Assembly: GCA_025355005.1 (NCBI GenBank)
Contig: JANXLV010000308.1
Span: 1-36,961, forward strand
Length of the DNA: 36,961 nucleotides
Origin: Myxococcales bacterium
GTDB lineage: Bacteria > Myxococcota_A > Polyangia > Polyangiales > Polyangiaceae
Reading direction: 5' to 3'
Part shown: piece after piece, positions 23,204 to 31,443 of the stretch
Layout: each line of letters starts with the position of its first letter
Position numbering within the stretch: position 1 is the first letter of the stretch
Position numbers and translations under genes: made by a program
Notes under the pieces: model-generated
Seen by the model: only the letters and a program-made list of their open reading frames with translations
Databases searched by the model: none
What the model was told of the DNA's origin: nothing

Positions 23204-24391
23204 TCAACGCAGGATCTGCGAGTTCACCACGTTGGCGGGGCTCTTCGCGATCACATAGAAGCCGGGAAGGTCTGGGGTCTCGAACGTGCCGCGCGGATTG
23301 TTCCGCGTGGTGGTGTCCTTGATGTTGATCGTGCCGCTCTTGTTGTTGCTCACGAAGAACACGGCGCTGCCGCCCTCGTTCGCCATGTTGTTCTCGAGCA
23401 AGCTGCCGTCCAGGTTCATCACGATCTCGTTGCCATCGTTGTAGATGGCGCCTCCGTTCCCGCCCTGGCCGCTATTGGCACCGTGGCCAATAGCGGTGTT
23501 GTACGAGAACAGGCTGTTGATGATGTTCCACGACACGCCGATGCTGCTGAGTGCGCCGCCGTTCGCGCAGGCGTTGCCAAGCTCTGTGGCCCCGCCGAAG
23601 GTGCTGCCAACGACCCACACGGGACGCGCAGGTCCGGCGCCGGCCTTCACGAGGTAGTCGAGCTTGCGGATCGCGCCTCCGCCGACGTCCGAGCCAAGGT
23701 CCGCGCACACGTTGTGGAAGAAGCGCGAATTGACGACCTTCAGGCTGCCGCCCCGCGCGTAGATCGCGCTGCCACCACCACCGTTGTTGTCTCCCTCGGG
23801 GATGTCCTTGGCGTTGCCGTCGACGAAGGTGATGTTCTGCACCGAAAGCTGCACGCCGGCGTTCGTGTTGCAGTCGCCCGGGCCCGCTGGGTAGACCTGC
23901 GCCTTGTCGCACGTGCTCATGTAGAGGATGCGGATCTTGCCGCCGCCGCTCAGCGTGACCTTGTTGCCGCCGTCAATCACGAGCTTCGGTGCGGTGTCGT
24001 TCTTCACCTTTGCGGTCTGCGTGAGCGTGATGGTCACGGGATCGGCGCCGCAGTTGAAGGTGATCACACCGCCCGTGGTGACCGCGGCGACGAAGGCGTC
24101 GCTCGTGCAGCTCGCCGCGGTACCCGTGCCGACCACGGTGGTGGGCTTCGAAACATCCTCTGCCTGCGCTTCGGCGGGGACCGGGTCCTTGCCGTCCGGG
24201 TTGCCCGCCGCAGGGCCAGCCTGCGTGGTCGCAGGCGGAGTGGTGCCCGAACCACCACCGTCTCCACCACCACCGCCGCCTCCACCACCGCCGTCACCGC
24301 CGCCACCTGACGAAGACGAGCTAGAGCTGCTGCATGCTACCAGGGCGACCGAGAGCGAGGCGAGCAGCCACCGCGAACGAGACGAGCGCAT
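23204..24391 (-). CDS. Pmp-like right-handed beta-helix lipoprotein
   Basis: This is a 395-residue predicted lipoprotein (MRSSRSRWLLASLSVALVAC, Cys20) followed by low-complexity Ser and Gly/Asp runs to about residue 50. The C-terminal region is a parallel beta-helix with repeats like those of chlamydial polymorphic outer-membrane proteins: GGSAIYARGGSLKVVNSRFF, GGAIRKLDYL, NGGALSSIG...NSLFSYN, GGAIYNDGNEIVMN, and GGSAVFFVSN. A leading segment (TSDAFVAAVTTGGVITFNCG) is the usual start of such helices. It is probably a surface adhesin or polysaccharide-binding protein. The start at 24391 is chosen because it begins the signal; the frame upstream is antisense to the hydrolase gene. Confidence 0.87.
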   Translation of the reverse strand: MRSSRSRWLLASLSVALVACSSSSSSSSGGGGDGGGGGGGGGGDGGGSGTTPPATTQAGPAAGNPDGKDPVPAEAQAEDVSKPTTVVGTGTAASCTSDAFVAAVTTGGVITFNCGADPVTITLTQTAKVKNDTAPKLVIDGGNKVTLSGGGKIRILYMSTCDKAQVYPAGPGDCNTNAGVQLSVQNITFVDGNAKDIPEGDNNGGGGSAIYARGGSLKVVNSRFFHNVCADLGSDVGGGAIRKLDYLVKAGAGPARPVWVVGSTFGGATELGNACANGGALSSIGVSWNIINSLFSYNTAIGHGANSGQGGNGGAIYNDGNEIVMNLDGSLLENNMANEGGSAVFFVSNNKSGTINIKDTTTRNNPRGTFETPDLPGFYVIAKSPANVVNSQILR

Positions 24392-24449
24392 GCTCAACGC
24401 TACCGCGTGGCGCGAACGGGCCGCAACGGCGCAGTTCGACCACGTTGTG

Positions 24450-25370
24450 TTACCTCCGTTCCAGGAATGGCAGCGCGGCAAGGACGAACGCTTCCGGCGC
24501 ATCCACGTGGGCGAAGTGCGACGCGTTGTCGAGCCACACCAGCTCCGCGTCCGGCAACAGCTCCTTGAGGCGGGTGCCCACGATCGGCGGCACCATCTTG
24601 TCCTTGCGCGCATAGATCAGGCGCAGCGGGATCGGGAACGTCGGGAGGTCTCGCAGCTCCGCCGCGAACGTCGCCATCTCGCCTGCATCCAGCGTGTCGC
24701 CGAGCATGCTCGCGAACGCCTCGAGGCCGCCGTCTGCCATGAGCGCGCGTGCATACTCGCGATGCTCTTCCCGCGACTTCAGCGTCTCGTCGAAGTAGTG
24801 GACGTTCTTGTGTACCCAGCGCTCCGGATCGCGCCGGACCAGCGCGCCTATGAGCGGCCGCACCTTCGGTACCACGGCGAACGCGGCACCCAGCGCGTGC
24901 ATGCGCGCAGTCGGGACACCTGGACTATGCAGGTTGACCAGGCGGCTCATCGCCGAGGGCTCGCGCAGCGCCAGACGCATGAGCAGGTAGCCGCCCATCG
25001 AGTTCCCGATCGCGGGCGCACCCCAGATCCCCAGCGCCTTCATCGTGAGCCCCACCGACGCGGCGAGCGCGTCAGGTGTGTAGCGGACGCGCGGCTTGTC
25101 GGAGCGGCCCGCGCCCAGAAGATCCGGGATATGGAGCGTGAAATGCTTTCCGAGCGGCACCAGCACGTTGCGGAACGAGTAGCTGGAGGTCATCAGGCCG
25201 TGCAGGAGGAGGAGGGGAGGGCCCGCTCCGAAGACGCGAACGTGCACGTTCACCTTGCCAAATTGGTCCGCCTCGATCGGTACGGTGCGCGCTTCCGTCT
25301 CGAAGTATGGGTGCGCGAGGCGCGGCATGGCGGGGACGTCGGTGAAGGGTAGCTGCTCGAAGGGCTTCAC
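24450..25370 (-). CDS. Alpha/beta hydrolase
   Basis: This is a 306-residue alpha/beta hydrolase of the MhpC/haloalkane-dehalogenase type. Visible elements are the oxyanion stretch PPLLLLHGLMTSSYSFRNV, DLLGAGRSDKP, the nucleophile elbow IGNSMGGYL, the acid in LIYARKDKMVPP and the His in NASHFAHVD. It is cytoplasmic, with unknown substrate. The GTG at 25370 is preferred over the ATG at 25328 because the 14 codons between them have G/C at nearly every third position and read KPFEQLPFTDVPA; neither start has a clear ribosome site. The divergent AraC gene begins 27 bases away, so that regulator may act on it. Confidence 0.88.
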   Translation of the reverse strand: MKPFEQLPFTDVPAMPRLAHPYFETEARTVPIEADQFGKVNVHVRVFGAGPPLLLLHGLMTSSYSFRNVLVPLGKHFTLHIPDLLGAGRSDKPRVRYTPDALAASVGLTMKALGIWGAPAIGNSMGGYLLMRLALREPSAMSRLVNLHSPGVPTARMHALGAAFAVVPKVRPLIGALVRRDPERWVHKNVHYFDETLKSREEHREYARALMADGGLEAFASMLGDTLDAGEMATFAAELRDLPTFPIPLRLIYARKDKMVPPIVGTRLKELLPDAELVWLDNASHFAHVDAPEAFVLAALPFLERR

Positions 25371-25397
25371 GCTGCGAGCGATGATATCCTGGACTCG

Positions 25398-26438
25398 ATG
25401 GGCGTCGTCACACGCTTCGTGCTCGCCGGCCCCGGAAACGCTCCACACCCCGCGAGCTGCACGTGCGCCGAATGCGCGCTCATCTTGCGCGAGGAGGAGG
25501 TCGGTAGCGACCGGGCGCGCGCCTCCTCCGACACGATGCACTACGACCGTGGCGGACTCCGCGTCGCAGCGTTCCGCCTCGGGCTGACGCAGCGCCCCTT
25601 CCGCGACACCGGTCCCATCGAGAACTTCATCCTCGTGTTCCCTCGGCTGTCCGTGGTGATCCATCACGCGGGCAAGGCGCCCGTCGTGGCCGACCCCACC
25701 CGCGCCATGCTCTACAACCGCGGGCAAGAGTACGAACGGCACGCGGTGTCGGAGCGCGGTGACGCGTGCGAATGGTTCGGGTTCCCGGAGGCAGCCGTGG
25801 CCGACACGCTCCGCGCCCACGAGCCTGCGGTCGACGATCGACCTGGTCGGCCGTTCGCGCGCACGCACATGGAGGTCTCACCACGGACCTATCTGCTGCA
25901 GCGCCGGATCTTCGACTATCTGAGGCGTCGGGGAGCAGCCGCCGACTCCTTCCTCGTGGAGGACGCGATGTATCGACTGCTCGAAGCAGTCTTGCGTCCC
26001 GAGCCCGGCGTCGCGAGGCGCCCTGAACGAGGCGTGCTCGATCGGCGTCGTGCAGTGATCGAGCAGACGCGGAAGCTGCTCGGTGAGTCGCTCGAGGAGC
26101 CACTCTCGCTCGACGAGCTCGCGACGCGCGTGGGTCTGTCCGCGTGTCACCTCTCGACCGTCTTCAGCCAGGAGACGGGTATGTCGATCCATGCGTATCG
26201 AAACGAGCTGCGCCTCATGACCGCGCTCGAGCGACTTGGCGACGGGGAGCACCTTCCCGAGGTCGCGCGCAAGGTGGGCTTCTCCGGTCACAGCCATTTC
26301 ACAGCCGCGTTCCGGCGCACGTTCGGCATCGTGCCTTCTGCGTGGGAAGCGCGCACGCAGACGCTGCCGGACCGGCGCGAGGCGGCCGTGGGCCTGCTCT
26401 CGCAGGTGGACGCGATGCGCTACAGTCGTCCACGATGA
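25398..26438 (+). CDS. AraC-family transcriptional regulator
   Basis: This is a 346-residue regulator. The C-terminal AraC double helix-turn-helix (about 215-315) shows SLDELATRVGLSACHLSTVF and VARKVGFSGHSHFTAAFRRT. The N-terminal half is a cupin-type sensor (LRVAAFRLGLTQRPF, MLYNRGQEYERH). The ATG at 25398 is used because codons from here on are GC3-rich; an ATG at 25536 (MHYDRGGLRVA) would give the more usual AraC length and drop the leading CTCAEC cysteine motif. It is divergent from the hydrolase gene and coupled (ATGA) to the next gene. Confidence 0.9.
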   Translation: MGVVTRFVLAGPGNAPHPASCTCAECALILREEEVGSDRARASSDTMHYDRGGLRVAAFRLGLTQRPFRDTGPIENFILVFPRLSVVIHHAGKAPVVADPTRAMLYNRGQEYERHAVSERGDACEWFGFPEAAVADTLRAHEPAVDDRPGRPFARTHMEVSPRTYLLQRRIFDYLRRRGAAADSFLVEDAMYRLLEAVLRPEPGVARRPERGVLDRRRAVIEQTRKLLGESLEEPLSLDELATRVGLSACHLSTVFSQETGMSIHAYRNELRLMTALERLGDGEHLPEVARKVGFSGHSHFTAAFRRTFGIVPSAWEARTQTLPDRREAAVGLLSQVDAMRYSRPR

Positions 26439-26851
26439 CGGCGACCACCGATGACGAGCTCTGGAGCGCGTTCCAGGGCGCGTCGCTCCCCGCGGCCGAC
26501 TGGACGCACCACGGACACCTTCGTATCGCCTGGATGTACTGCAGGAAGCACACGGTGGATGAGGCGCACATCCTGATGCGCGTCGGCATCATCCGCCTGA
26601 ACGCCACGCATGGTCTGGTGGAGACGCCAACGCGCGGCTACCACGAGACCATGAGCCGCGTCTGGCTGGTCCTGGTCGCCGCAGCCATACGCAAGACGCC
26701 TGACCTGGATACGTCCGCCGCGTTTCTCGCCCTACATGGTGAGGACCTGGTGACGGTGGCACCGCTGCGCCACTACTCGCGGGACCTGCTCCTCTCTGCA
26801 CGGGCGCGCGCGATGTTCGTTGCGCCGGATCTGGTGCCGCTGCCCGGGTGA
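26435..26851 (+). CDS. Conserved small protein, WTH-HL / GYHET family
   Basis: This is a 138-residue all-helical cytoplasmic protein of a conserved uncharacterised family. The hallmark motifs are DWTHHGHLRIAWMYC near residues 22-36 and TPTRGYHETMSRVWL near 65-79. The histidines and glutamate may bind a metal, but no activity is known to me. The ATG overlaps the AraC stop as ATGA, so it is translated with the regulator. Another family member was not seen in the window. Confidence 0.8.
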   Translation: MTATTDDELWSAFQGASLPAADWTHHGHLRIAWMYCRKHTVDEAHILMRVGIIRLNATHGLVETPTRGYHETMSRVWLVLVAAAIRKTPDLDTSAAFLALHGEDLVTVAPLRHYSRDLLLSARARAMFVAPDLVPLPG

Positions 26852-26867
26852 CACTATAAGGCCCTAG

Positions 26868-28679
26868 GTGGGCTACGAATCCCTCCGCTCGTGCATCGAT
26901 GATCTGGACCGCGCTGGGCACCTGCGGCGCGTGACGGAAGAGGTGGACCCATTCCTGGAGGCCGCAGAGATCCAGCGGCGCGTGTTTTCTGCCTCTGGCC
27001 CCGCGCTCCTCTTCACCAATGTTCGGGGCTCACGGTTCCCGCTCGCATCGAACCTGTTCGGATCCATGGAGCGTGTGCGCTTCATCTTTCGAGATTCGCT
27101 GGACGGTGTGCGCGCGCTGGTCAGCGCCAAGGTCGACCCGCGCGCATTCGTGACGGATCCGCGACGTGCCGTGCGGTTGCCGGCCGTGGCCATGCACCTG
27201 CTCCCGCGGACCGTGCGTGGCGGTGCGGTCTTCGCGCACCAGATCCCGCTCTCCCTTCTGCCAAAGGTCACGTCGTGGCCCAACGATGGCGGCCCGTTCA
27301 TCACGCTGCCCCAGGTCTACTCGGAGGACCCGAACGACAAGGGTGTGCGCCGCTCCAACCTGGGCATGTACCGCGTGCAGCTCGCCGGCAACGACTACGT
27401 GAAAGACCACGAGGTCGGGCTGCACTACCAGATTCATCGCGGGCTCGGCGTGCACCACGCGGCTGCGATCGCGCGCGGTGAGCGCCTTCCGGTCTGCGTG
27501 TTCGTCGGCGGTCCTCCGGCCATGGCCGTTGCTGCCGTGATGCCGCTGCCCGAAGGCCTTCCGGAGATCGCATTCGCGGGCGCGCTGAACCGTCGCAGTA
27601 TCCGCATGGCGATCCGTGACGGCATTCACGTTCATGCCGACGCGGACTTCTGCATCATCGGCTCCATAGGTCCATCGGAGACGAAGCTCGAAGGGCCGTT
27701 CGGCGACCACCTTGGCTACTACGCGAACGCGCACGAATTCCCCGTGCTGCGCGTGGAGTCCGTGCACCATCGCGACGGCGCGATCTGGCCGTTCACGGTC
27801 GTGGGACGTCCGCCGCAAGAAGACACGATGTTCGGCGAGCTCATTCACGAGCTGACGGGGCCGCTCGTACCCACGCTGCTCCCGGGGGTGCAGGCCGTGC
27901 ATGCGGTGGACGCGGCGGGCGTGCATCCGCTCTTGCTCGCGATCGGCAGCGAGCGCTACGTGCCATACGCGAAGGAGCGCCGGCCGATGGAGCTACTCAC
28001 CCAGGCGAACGCCATCCTGGGGCAAGGGCAGATGTCGCTCGCGAAGTACCTCTTCATCGCAACCAAGGACGACGCGCCTGGACTGGACATCGACGACGTG
28101 GGCGCCTTCCTGTCGAACGTGCTCTCGCGCTTCGATCCCGCGCGCGATCTGCACTTCCAGACGAACACGACCATCGACACTCTGGACTACTCTGGTTCAG
28201 GTCTGAACCAGGGCTCGAAGGTCGTGATCTGCGCGACCGGCCCCGTGCGCAGGACGCTTGCGCGTGAGGTCGCGGGTGACCTTGCGTTGGCCCCCGGCTT
28301 CGGCGAGCCGAAGGTCGCCATGCCTGGTGTGCTGGTGCTGCGTGCGCCGGCCCATGGCGCGGGTGACATCGACGCGCTCGCGCGTGCCTTGCGCTCGCTC
28401 GAAGGCTTTCCGCTGGTCGTGCTCACGGAGGACAGCGAATTCGCGGCGCGAACGATCGCAAACTTCGTCTGGGTCACGTTCACGCGCTCGAACCCTGCGA
28501 CGGACATCCACGGTGTGGATGCGTTCGTCGAGAACAAGGGCTGGGGTTGCCGCGGCGCCATGATCATCGACGCGCGCCGGAAGCCCCACCACGCGCCGCC
28601 GCTGGTGGAGGACCCTGCCGTGACGAAGCGTGTCGATCGACTGGGCGCGCGCGGCGGATCGCTGCACGGCGTCCTCTGA
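26868..28679 (+). CDS. UbiD-family (prFMN-dependent) decarboxylase
   Basis: This 603-residue protein belongs to the UbiD family, in the long (about 600-residue) form found in menaquinone- and aromatic-acid-type decarboxylases. The metal and prenyl-FMN signatures are RRSNLGMYRVQL (161-172, Asn164 and Arg169) and ETKLEGPFGDHLGYY (271-285, Glu275 and Asp280 of the R-E-D/E triad). It would decarboxylate an aromatic or alpha,beta-unsaturated acid and needs a UbiX prenyltransferase, which is not in view. The start is a GTG at 26868 with no Shine-Dalgarno; a TATAAG at 26855-26860 suggests a leaderless message. The stop is 2 bases from the converging PLP gene. Confidence 0.93.
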   Translation: MGYESLRSCIDDLDRAGHLRRVTEEVDPFLEAAEIQRRVFSASGPALLFTNVRGSRFPLASNLFGSMERVRFIFRDSLDGVRALVSAKVDPRAFVTDPRRAVRLPAVAMHLLPRTVRGGAVFAHQIPLSLLPKVTSWPNDGGPFITLPQVYSEDPNDKGVRRSNLGMYRVQLAGNDYVKDHEVGLHYQIHRGLGVHHAAAIARGERLPVCVFVGGPPAMAVAAVMPLPEGLPEIAFAGALNRRSIRMAIRDGIHVHADADFCIIGSIGPSETKLEGPFGDHLGYYANAHEFPVLRVESVHHRDGAIWPFTVVGRPPQEDTMFGELIHELTGPLVPTLLPGVQAVHAVDAAGVHPLLLAIGSERYVPYAKERRPMELLTQANAILGQGQMSLAKYLFIATKDDAPGLDIDDVGAFLSNVLSRFDPARDLHFQTNTTIDTLDYSGSGLNQGSKVVICATGPVRRTLAREVAGDLALAPGFGEPKVAMPGVLVLRAPAHGAGDIDALARALRSLEGFPLVVLTEDSEFAARTIANFVWVTFTRSNPATDIHGVDAFVENKGWGCRGAMIIDARRKPHHAPPLVEDPAVTKRVDRLGARGGSLHGVL

Positions 28680-28681
28680 CC

Positions 28682-29815
28682 TCAGCGAAGGACCGCGAGC
28701 GCCTGCTCCAGATCCTCGTAGAGATCCTTCACGGACTCGAGGCCGATGGACAGCCGAAGCAGGTTCGGCGGCGCGAGCGTCTCCGGTCCCTCGACCGTCG
28801 CGCGGTGCTCGATGAGGCTCTCCACGCCGCCCATCGACGTCGCGCGGACGAAGAGCTTCGCTGCGCCCGCCACCGCGATCGCCTCACTCGCCCCGCCGCG
28901 CACCAGGATGGACATGAGCGCCCCGAAGCCACCGCTCATCTGCGCCACCGCGATCTGATGCCCCGGGTGTGATGGCAGGCCTGGGTAGAGGACGCGCTCC
29001 ACACTCGGATGCGCCGATAGCCTCGTCGCGAGTGCAAGGGCGCTCGCGCTCGCGCGCTCCATCCGCACGAACAGGGTGCGCATGCCGCGCAGGAGCAGTG
29101 ACGCCTCGAAGGGCCCGAGCACGGCGCCTTGCATGTGCCGGAGGTGCCTGATGCGCTTCCACGCATCGTCGTCGCGCGCGGTCACGAGCGCTCCTGCGAG
29201 CACGTCGCTGTGCCCATTCAAGCCCTTGGTCGCGGAGTGCATCACAAGGTCGGCGCCCAGAGCGAGCGCGCGCGTATGCACTGGCGTCGCGATGGTGCAG
29301 TCCACGGCGAGCACCGCCGAGGCCTCGTGCGCGATCGCCGCGACGGCCTTGATGTCCACGACGTCCCACGTGGGATTTGCCGGCGTCTCGACCCAGACCA
29401 GCGCCGGCCGCTTGCGTGTGGCCTCTCGCACCGCGGCCAGATCCGTCGCGTCGACGAGCTCCAGATCGATCGACGAAGCCTGACAGTGCTCGCGGAGCCA
29501 GAGGCGGAAGCCGTGGTACATCGCCCGCGACGCGACGATTCGCTTCCCGGGCGCCACCAGCGCCTGCACCGCGGTTGTCGCTGCCGCCATGCCTGAGGAG
29601 AACAGGCGTGCGTCTGCGGCCCCTTCCAGCTCGGCGAGCAAGAGCTCCGGCCTGCGGTAGGTGGGGTTGTCATCACGCGTGTACTCGGCCGTGGAGAGGA
29701 GGCGATACTGCTCGTCGCGCGCGTACGTCGTGCTCGTGTGGATGGGAGGCACGACGCCGCCGGTCTCCCTGTCGATGAAAGCCAGCGCTTGTGCGGTGAG
29801 TGTCTCGCGGTCCAT
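28682..29815 (-). CDS. Trans-sulfuration-type PLP enzyme (cystathionine gamma-synthase/lyase family)
   Basis: This is a 377-residue PLP enzyme of the Cys/Met metabolism family. The N-terminus has VVPPIHTSTTYARD; LFSSGMAAATTAV binds phosphate, VDCTIATP (171-178) holds the pyridine-binding Asp172, and SATKGLNGHSD has the Schiff-base Lys197. The C-terminus carries AKLFVRATSMGGVESLIEHRAT, including the usual Ser/Arg pocket. It would act as cystathionine gamma-synthase or a lyase in methionine/cysteine exchange; the exact reaction is not decidable. The ATG at 29815 is chosen over a GTG at 29824. It is divergent from the hydroxylase gene. Confidence 0.92.
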   Translation of the reverse strand: MDRETLTAQALAFIDRETGGVVPPIHTSTTYARDEQYRLLSTAEYTRDDNPTYRRPELLLAELEGAADARLFSSGMAAATTAVQALVAPGKRIVASRAMYHGFRLWLREHCQASSIDLELVDATDLAAVREATRKRPALVWVETPANPTWDVVDIKAVAAIAHEASAVLAVDCTIATPVHTRALALGADLVMHSATKGLNGHSDVLAGALVTARDDDAWKRIRHLRHMQGAVLGPFEASLLLRGMRTLFVRMERASASALALATRLSAHPSVERVLYPGLPSHPGHQIAVAQMSGGFGALMSILVRGGASEAIAVAGAAKLFVRATSMGGVESLIEHRATVEGPETLAPPNLLRLSIGLESVKDLYEDLEQALAVLR

Positions 29816-29862
29816 GCCCGGCACGCTAACGCCACTCGTGACGTTCTGCTACGTCTCGTCCC

Positions 29863-31443
29863 GTGCGGGCCGTAAAGAAGGCGGACGTCGTGATCGTTGG
29901 GCTGGGCCCGGTCGGTGCCACGCTCGCGAGCTTGCTCGGCCGCCACGGCGTGACCACCATCGTCCTCGACGAATCCCAGGAGATCGTGAGGCTGCCTCGC
30001 GCCATCTCCCTGGACAACGATGCGCTCCGCATCCTGCAGCTCGCCGGCGTGCCCGAGGGCGCGTTCCCGATCACGGTCATCCCGTACGTGCAGATGCGCT
30101 CGCCCATCTACGGCGCCTACGCGCGCGGCAACACGGCCGGCAGGCTCAACGGTCACCCGAAGCTCGTCACGTTCTACCAGCCAGACCTGGAGGTCGCGCT
30201 CCGCGCCGTTCTCGAGAGTCGTGAGACCGTGCACGTGGAGACCGGCATACGCGTGATGGACGTGAGAAACGAAGCGCGCGGCGTCCGCCTCACCGCCGTG
30301 CGCGACGATCTCAGCGAGCTCTGCGTGGAGGCGAAGTACGCGGTGGGCTGCGATGGCGCGTCGTCGTTCGTTCGCGGCGCGGTTGGCCTCGAGTTTCAGG
30401 GTGAGACCTACGCGCAAGACTGGCTCGTGGTCGACGTGCGTAACCTCGCAGAGCAGATCGACCATGTGGAGTTCTGGTGCGATCCCGCCCGACCTTCACC
30501 CCGCATGCCCGCGCCCGGGGGCCGACAGCGCTGGGAGTTCATGCTGCGGCCCGGTGAGACTCGCGAGCAGATGGAGCGCGAGGACGTTGCGCGCGAGCTG
30601 ATGCGGCCGTGGACGAACGGCGCAGACGTGGACATCGAGCGCCTCGCGGTCTATCGCTTCCACGCGCGCATTGCGAAGCGCTTCTCGGTTGGGCGCGTGT
30701 TCCTGGCGGGCGACGCTGCACATGTCACACCGCCGTTCGCAGGACAGGGGCTGGTGTCGGGCCTTCGCGACGCCGCGAATCTGGCCTGGAAGCTCGCATG
30801 GACGCTGCGCGGCCGCGCGTCAGCAGACCTCCTCGGCTCCTACGACGTCGAGCGTCGTTCGCACGCGACTGCCACGATCGACCTTGCACGCTTCATGGGC
30901 CGGATGATCATGCCGAGCAACATGCCGGCCGCTTTCGCGGTTCATGGTGTGATGCGCATGATCGATCTGCTGCCGCTCACGCGCCGCCTGTTCCGCGACC
31001 TGGAAATCAAGCCGAAGAACACTTTTTCGCGCGGGCTCTTCGCGCGTCGGCGCCTTCGCGGACGCCTCCCGTCCGGCTCTCTCTTCCCTCAGGGCGTCGT
31101 GAGGGAAGGGGAGCGCATCACCCTCAGCGACGAGGTGCTCGGCACGGCTCTCTGCCTTGTTGGCTTCGGCGTGGATCCGGACGCCGGGCTCGCCAGATCG
31201 ACGAAGCAGCGATGGCTCGCGGTCGGTGGCGAGCTCGTTCACATCCATCGGCGCTGGCAGGCGCCCATCGCCGCGTCGTCCTCACGTCGTTGCGAAGACG
31301 TGGATGGCACGTTCGTTCCGCAGGCCGCGCCCGTCGGGTGGGCGGCGGTCGTGCGCCCCGACCGCACGGTGATGTGCGAGGGCCCCGCTTCCGACATCAC
31401 GGGGCTGGCGGAGCAGGCGCTTTCATTGCTGGGGATGCCGTAG
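29863..31443 (+). CDS. FAD-dependent aromatic hydroxylase, MhpA-like
   Basis: This is a 526-residue flavin monooxygenase of the PHBH/MhpA (3-(3-hydroxyphenyl)propionate hydroxylase) class. The FAD-binding N-terminus is VVIVGLGPVGATLASLLGRH. The second motif is YAVGCDGASSFVRGAVG, and the FAD/ribityl motif is RVFLAGDAAHVTPPFAGQGL. The C-terminus is thioredoxin-like, as in MhpA. It uses NADH or NADPH and O2 to hydroxylate an aromatic ring; the substrate is unknown. The GTG start follows CGTCCC with no ribosome site. Its last 47 bases overlap the converging acyltransferase gene. Confidence 0.9.
   Translation: MRAVKKADVVIVGLGPVGATLASLLGRHGVTTIVLDESQEIVRLPRAISLDNDALRILQLAGVPEGAFPITVIPYVQMRSPIYGAYARGNTAGRLNGHPKLVTFYQPDLEVALRAVLESRETVHVETGIRVMDVRNEARGVRLTAVRDDLSELCVEAKYAVGCDGASSFVRGAVGLEFQGETYAQDWLVVDVRNLAEQIDHVEFWCDPARPSPRMPAPGGRQRWEFMLRPGETREQMEREDVARELMRPWTNGADVDIERLAVYRFHARIAKRFSVGRVFLAGDAAHVTPPFAGQGLVSGLRDAANLAWKLAWTLRGRASADLLGSYDVERRSHATATIDLARFMGRMIMPSNMPAAFAVHGVMRMIDLLPLTRRLFRDLEIKPKNTFSRGLFARRRLRGRLPSGSLFPQGVVREGERITLSDEVLGTALCLVGFGVDPDAGLARSTKQRWLAVGGELVHIHRRWQAPIAASSSRRCEDVDGTFVPQAAPVGWAAVVRPDRTVMCEGPASDITGLAEQALSLLGMP

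Noticed and set aside
24064..24306. Small minus-strand frame of 80 codons in the beta-helix gene
   Set aside because: It is out of frame with the lipoprotein, Arg/Val-rich, and produced by the Gly/Ser low-complexity tract.
26868..31443. UbiD, PLP enzyme and MhpA-like hydroxylase as one aromatic-degradation operon
   Set aside because: They lie on different strands, the PLP gene breaks the run, and no ring-cleavage enzyme or UbiX is present.
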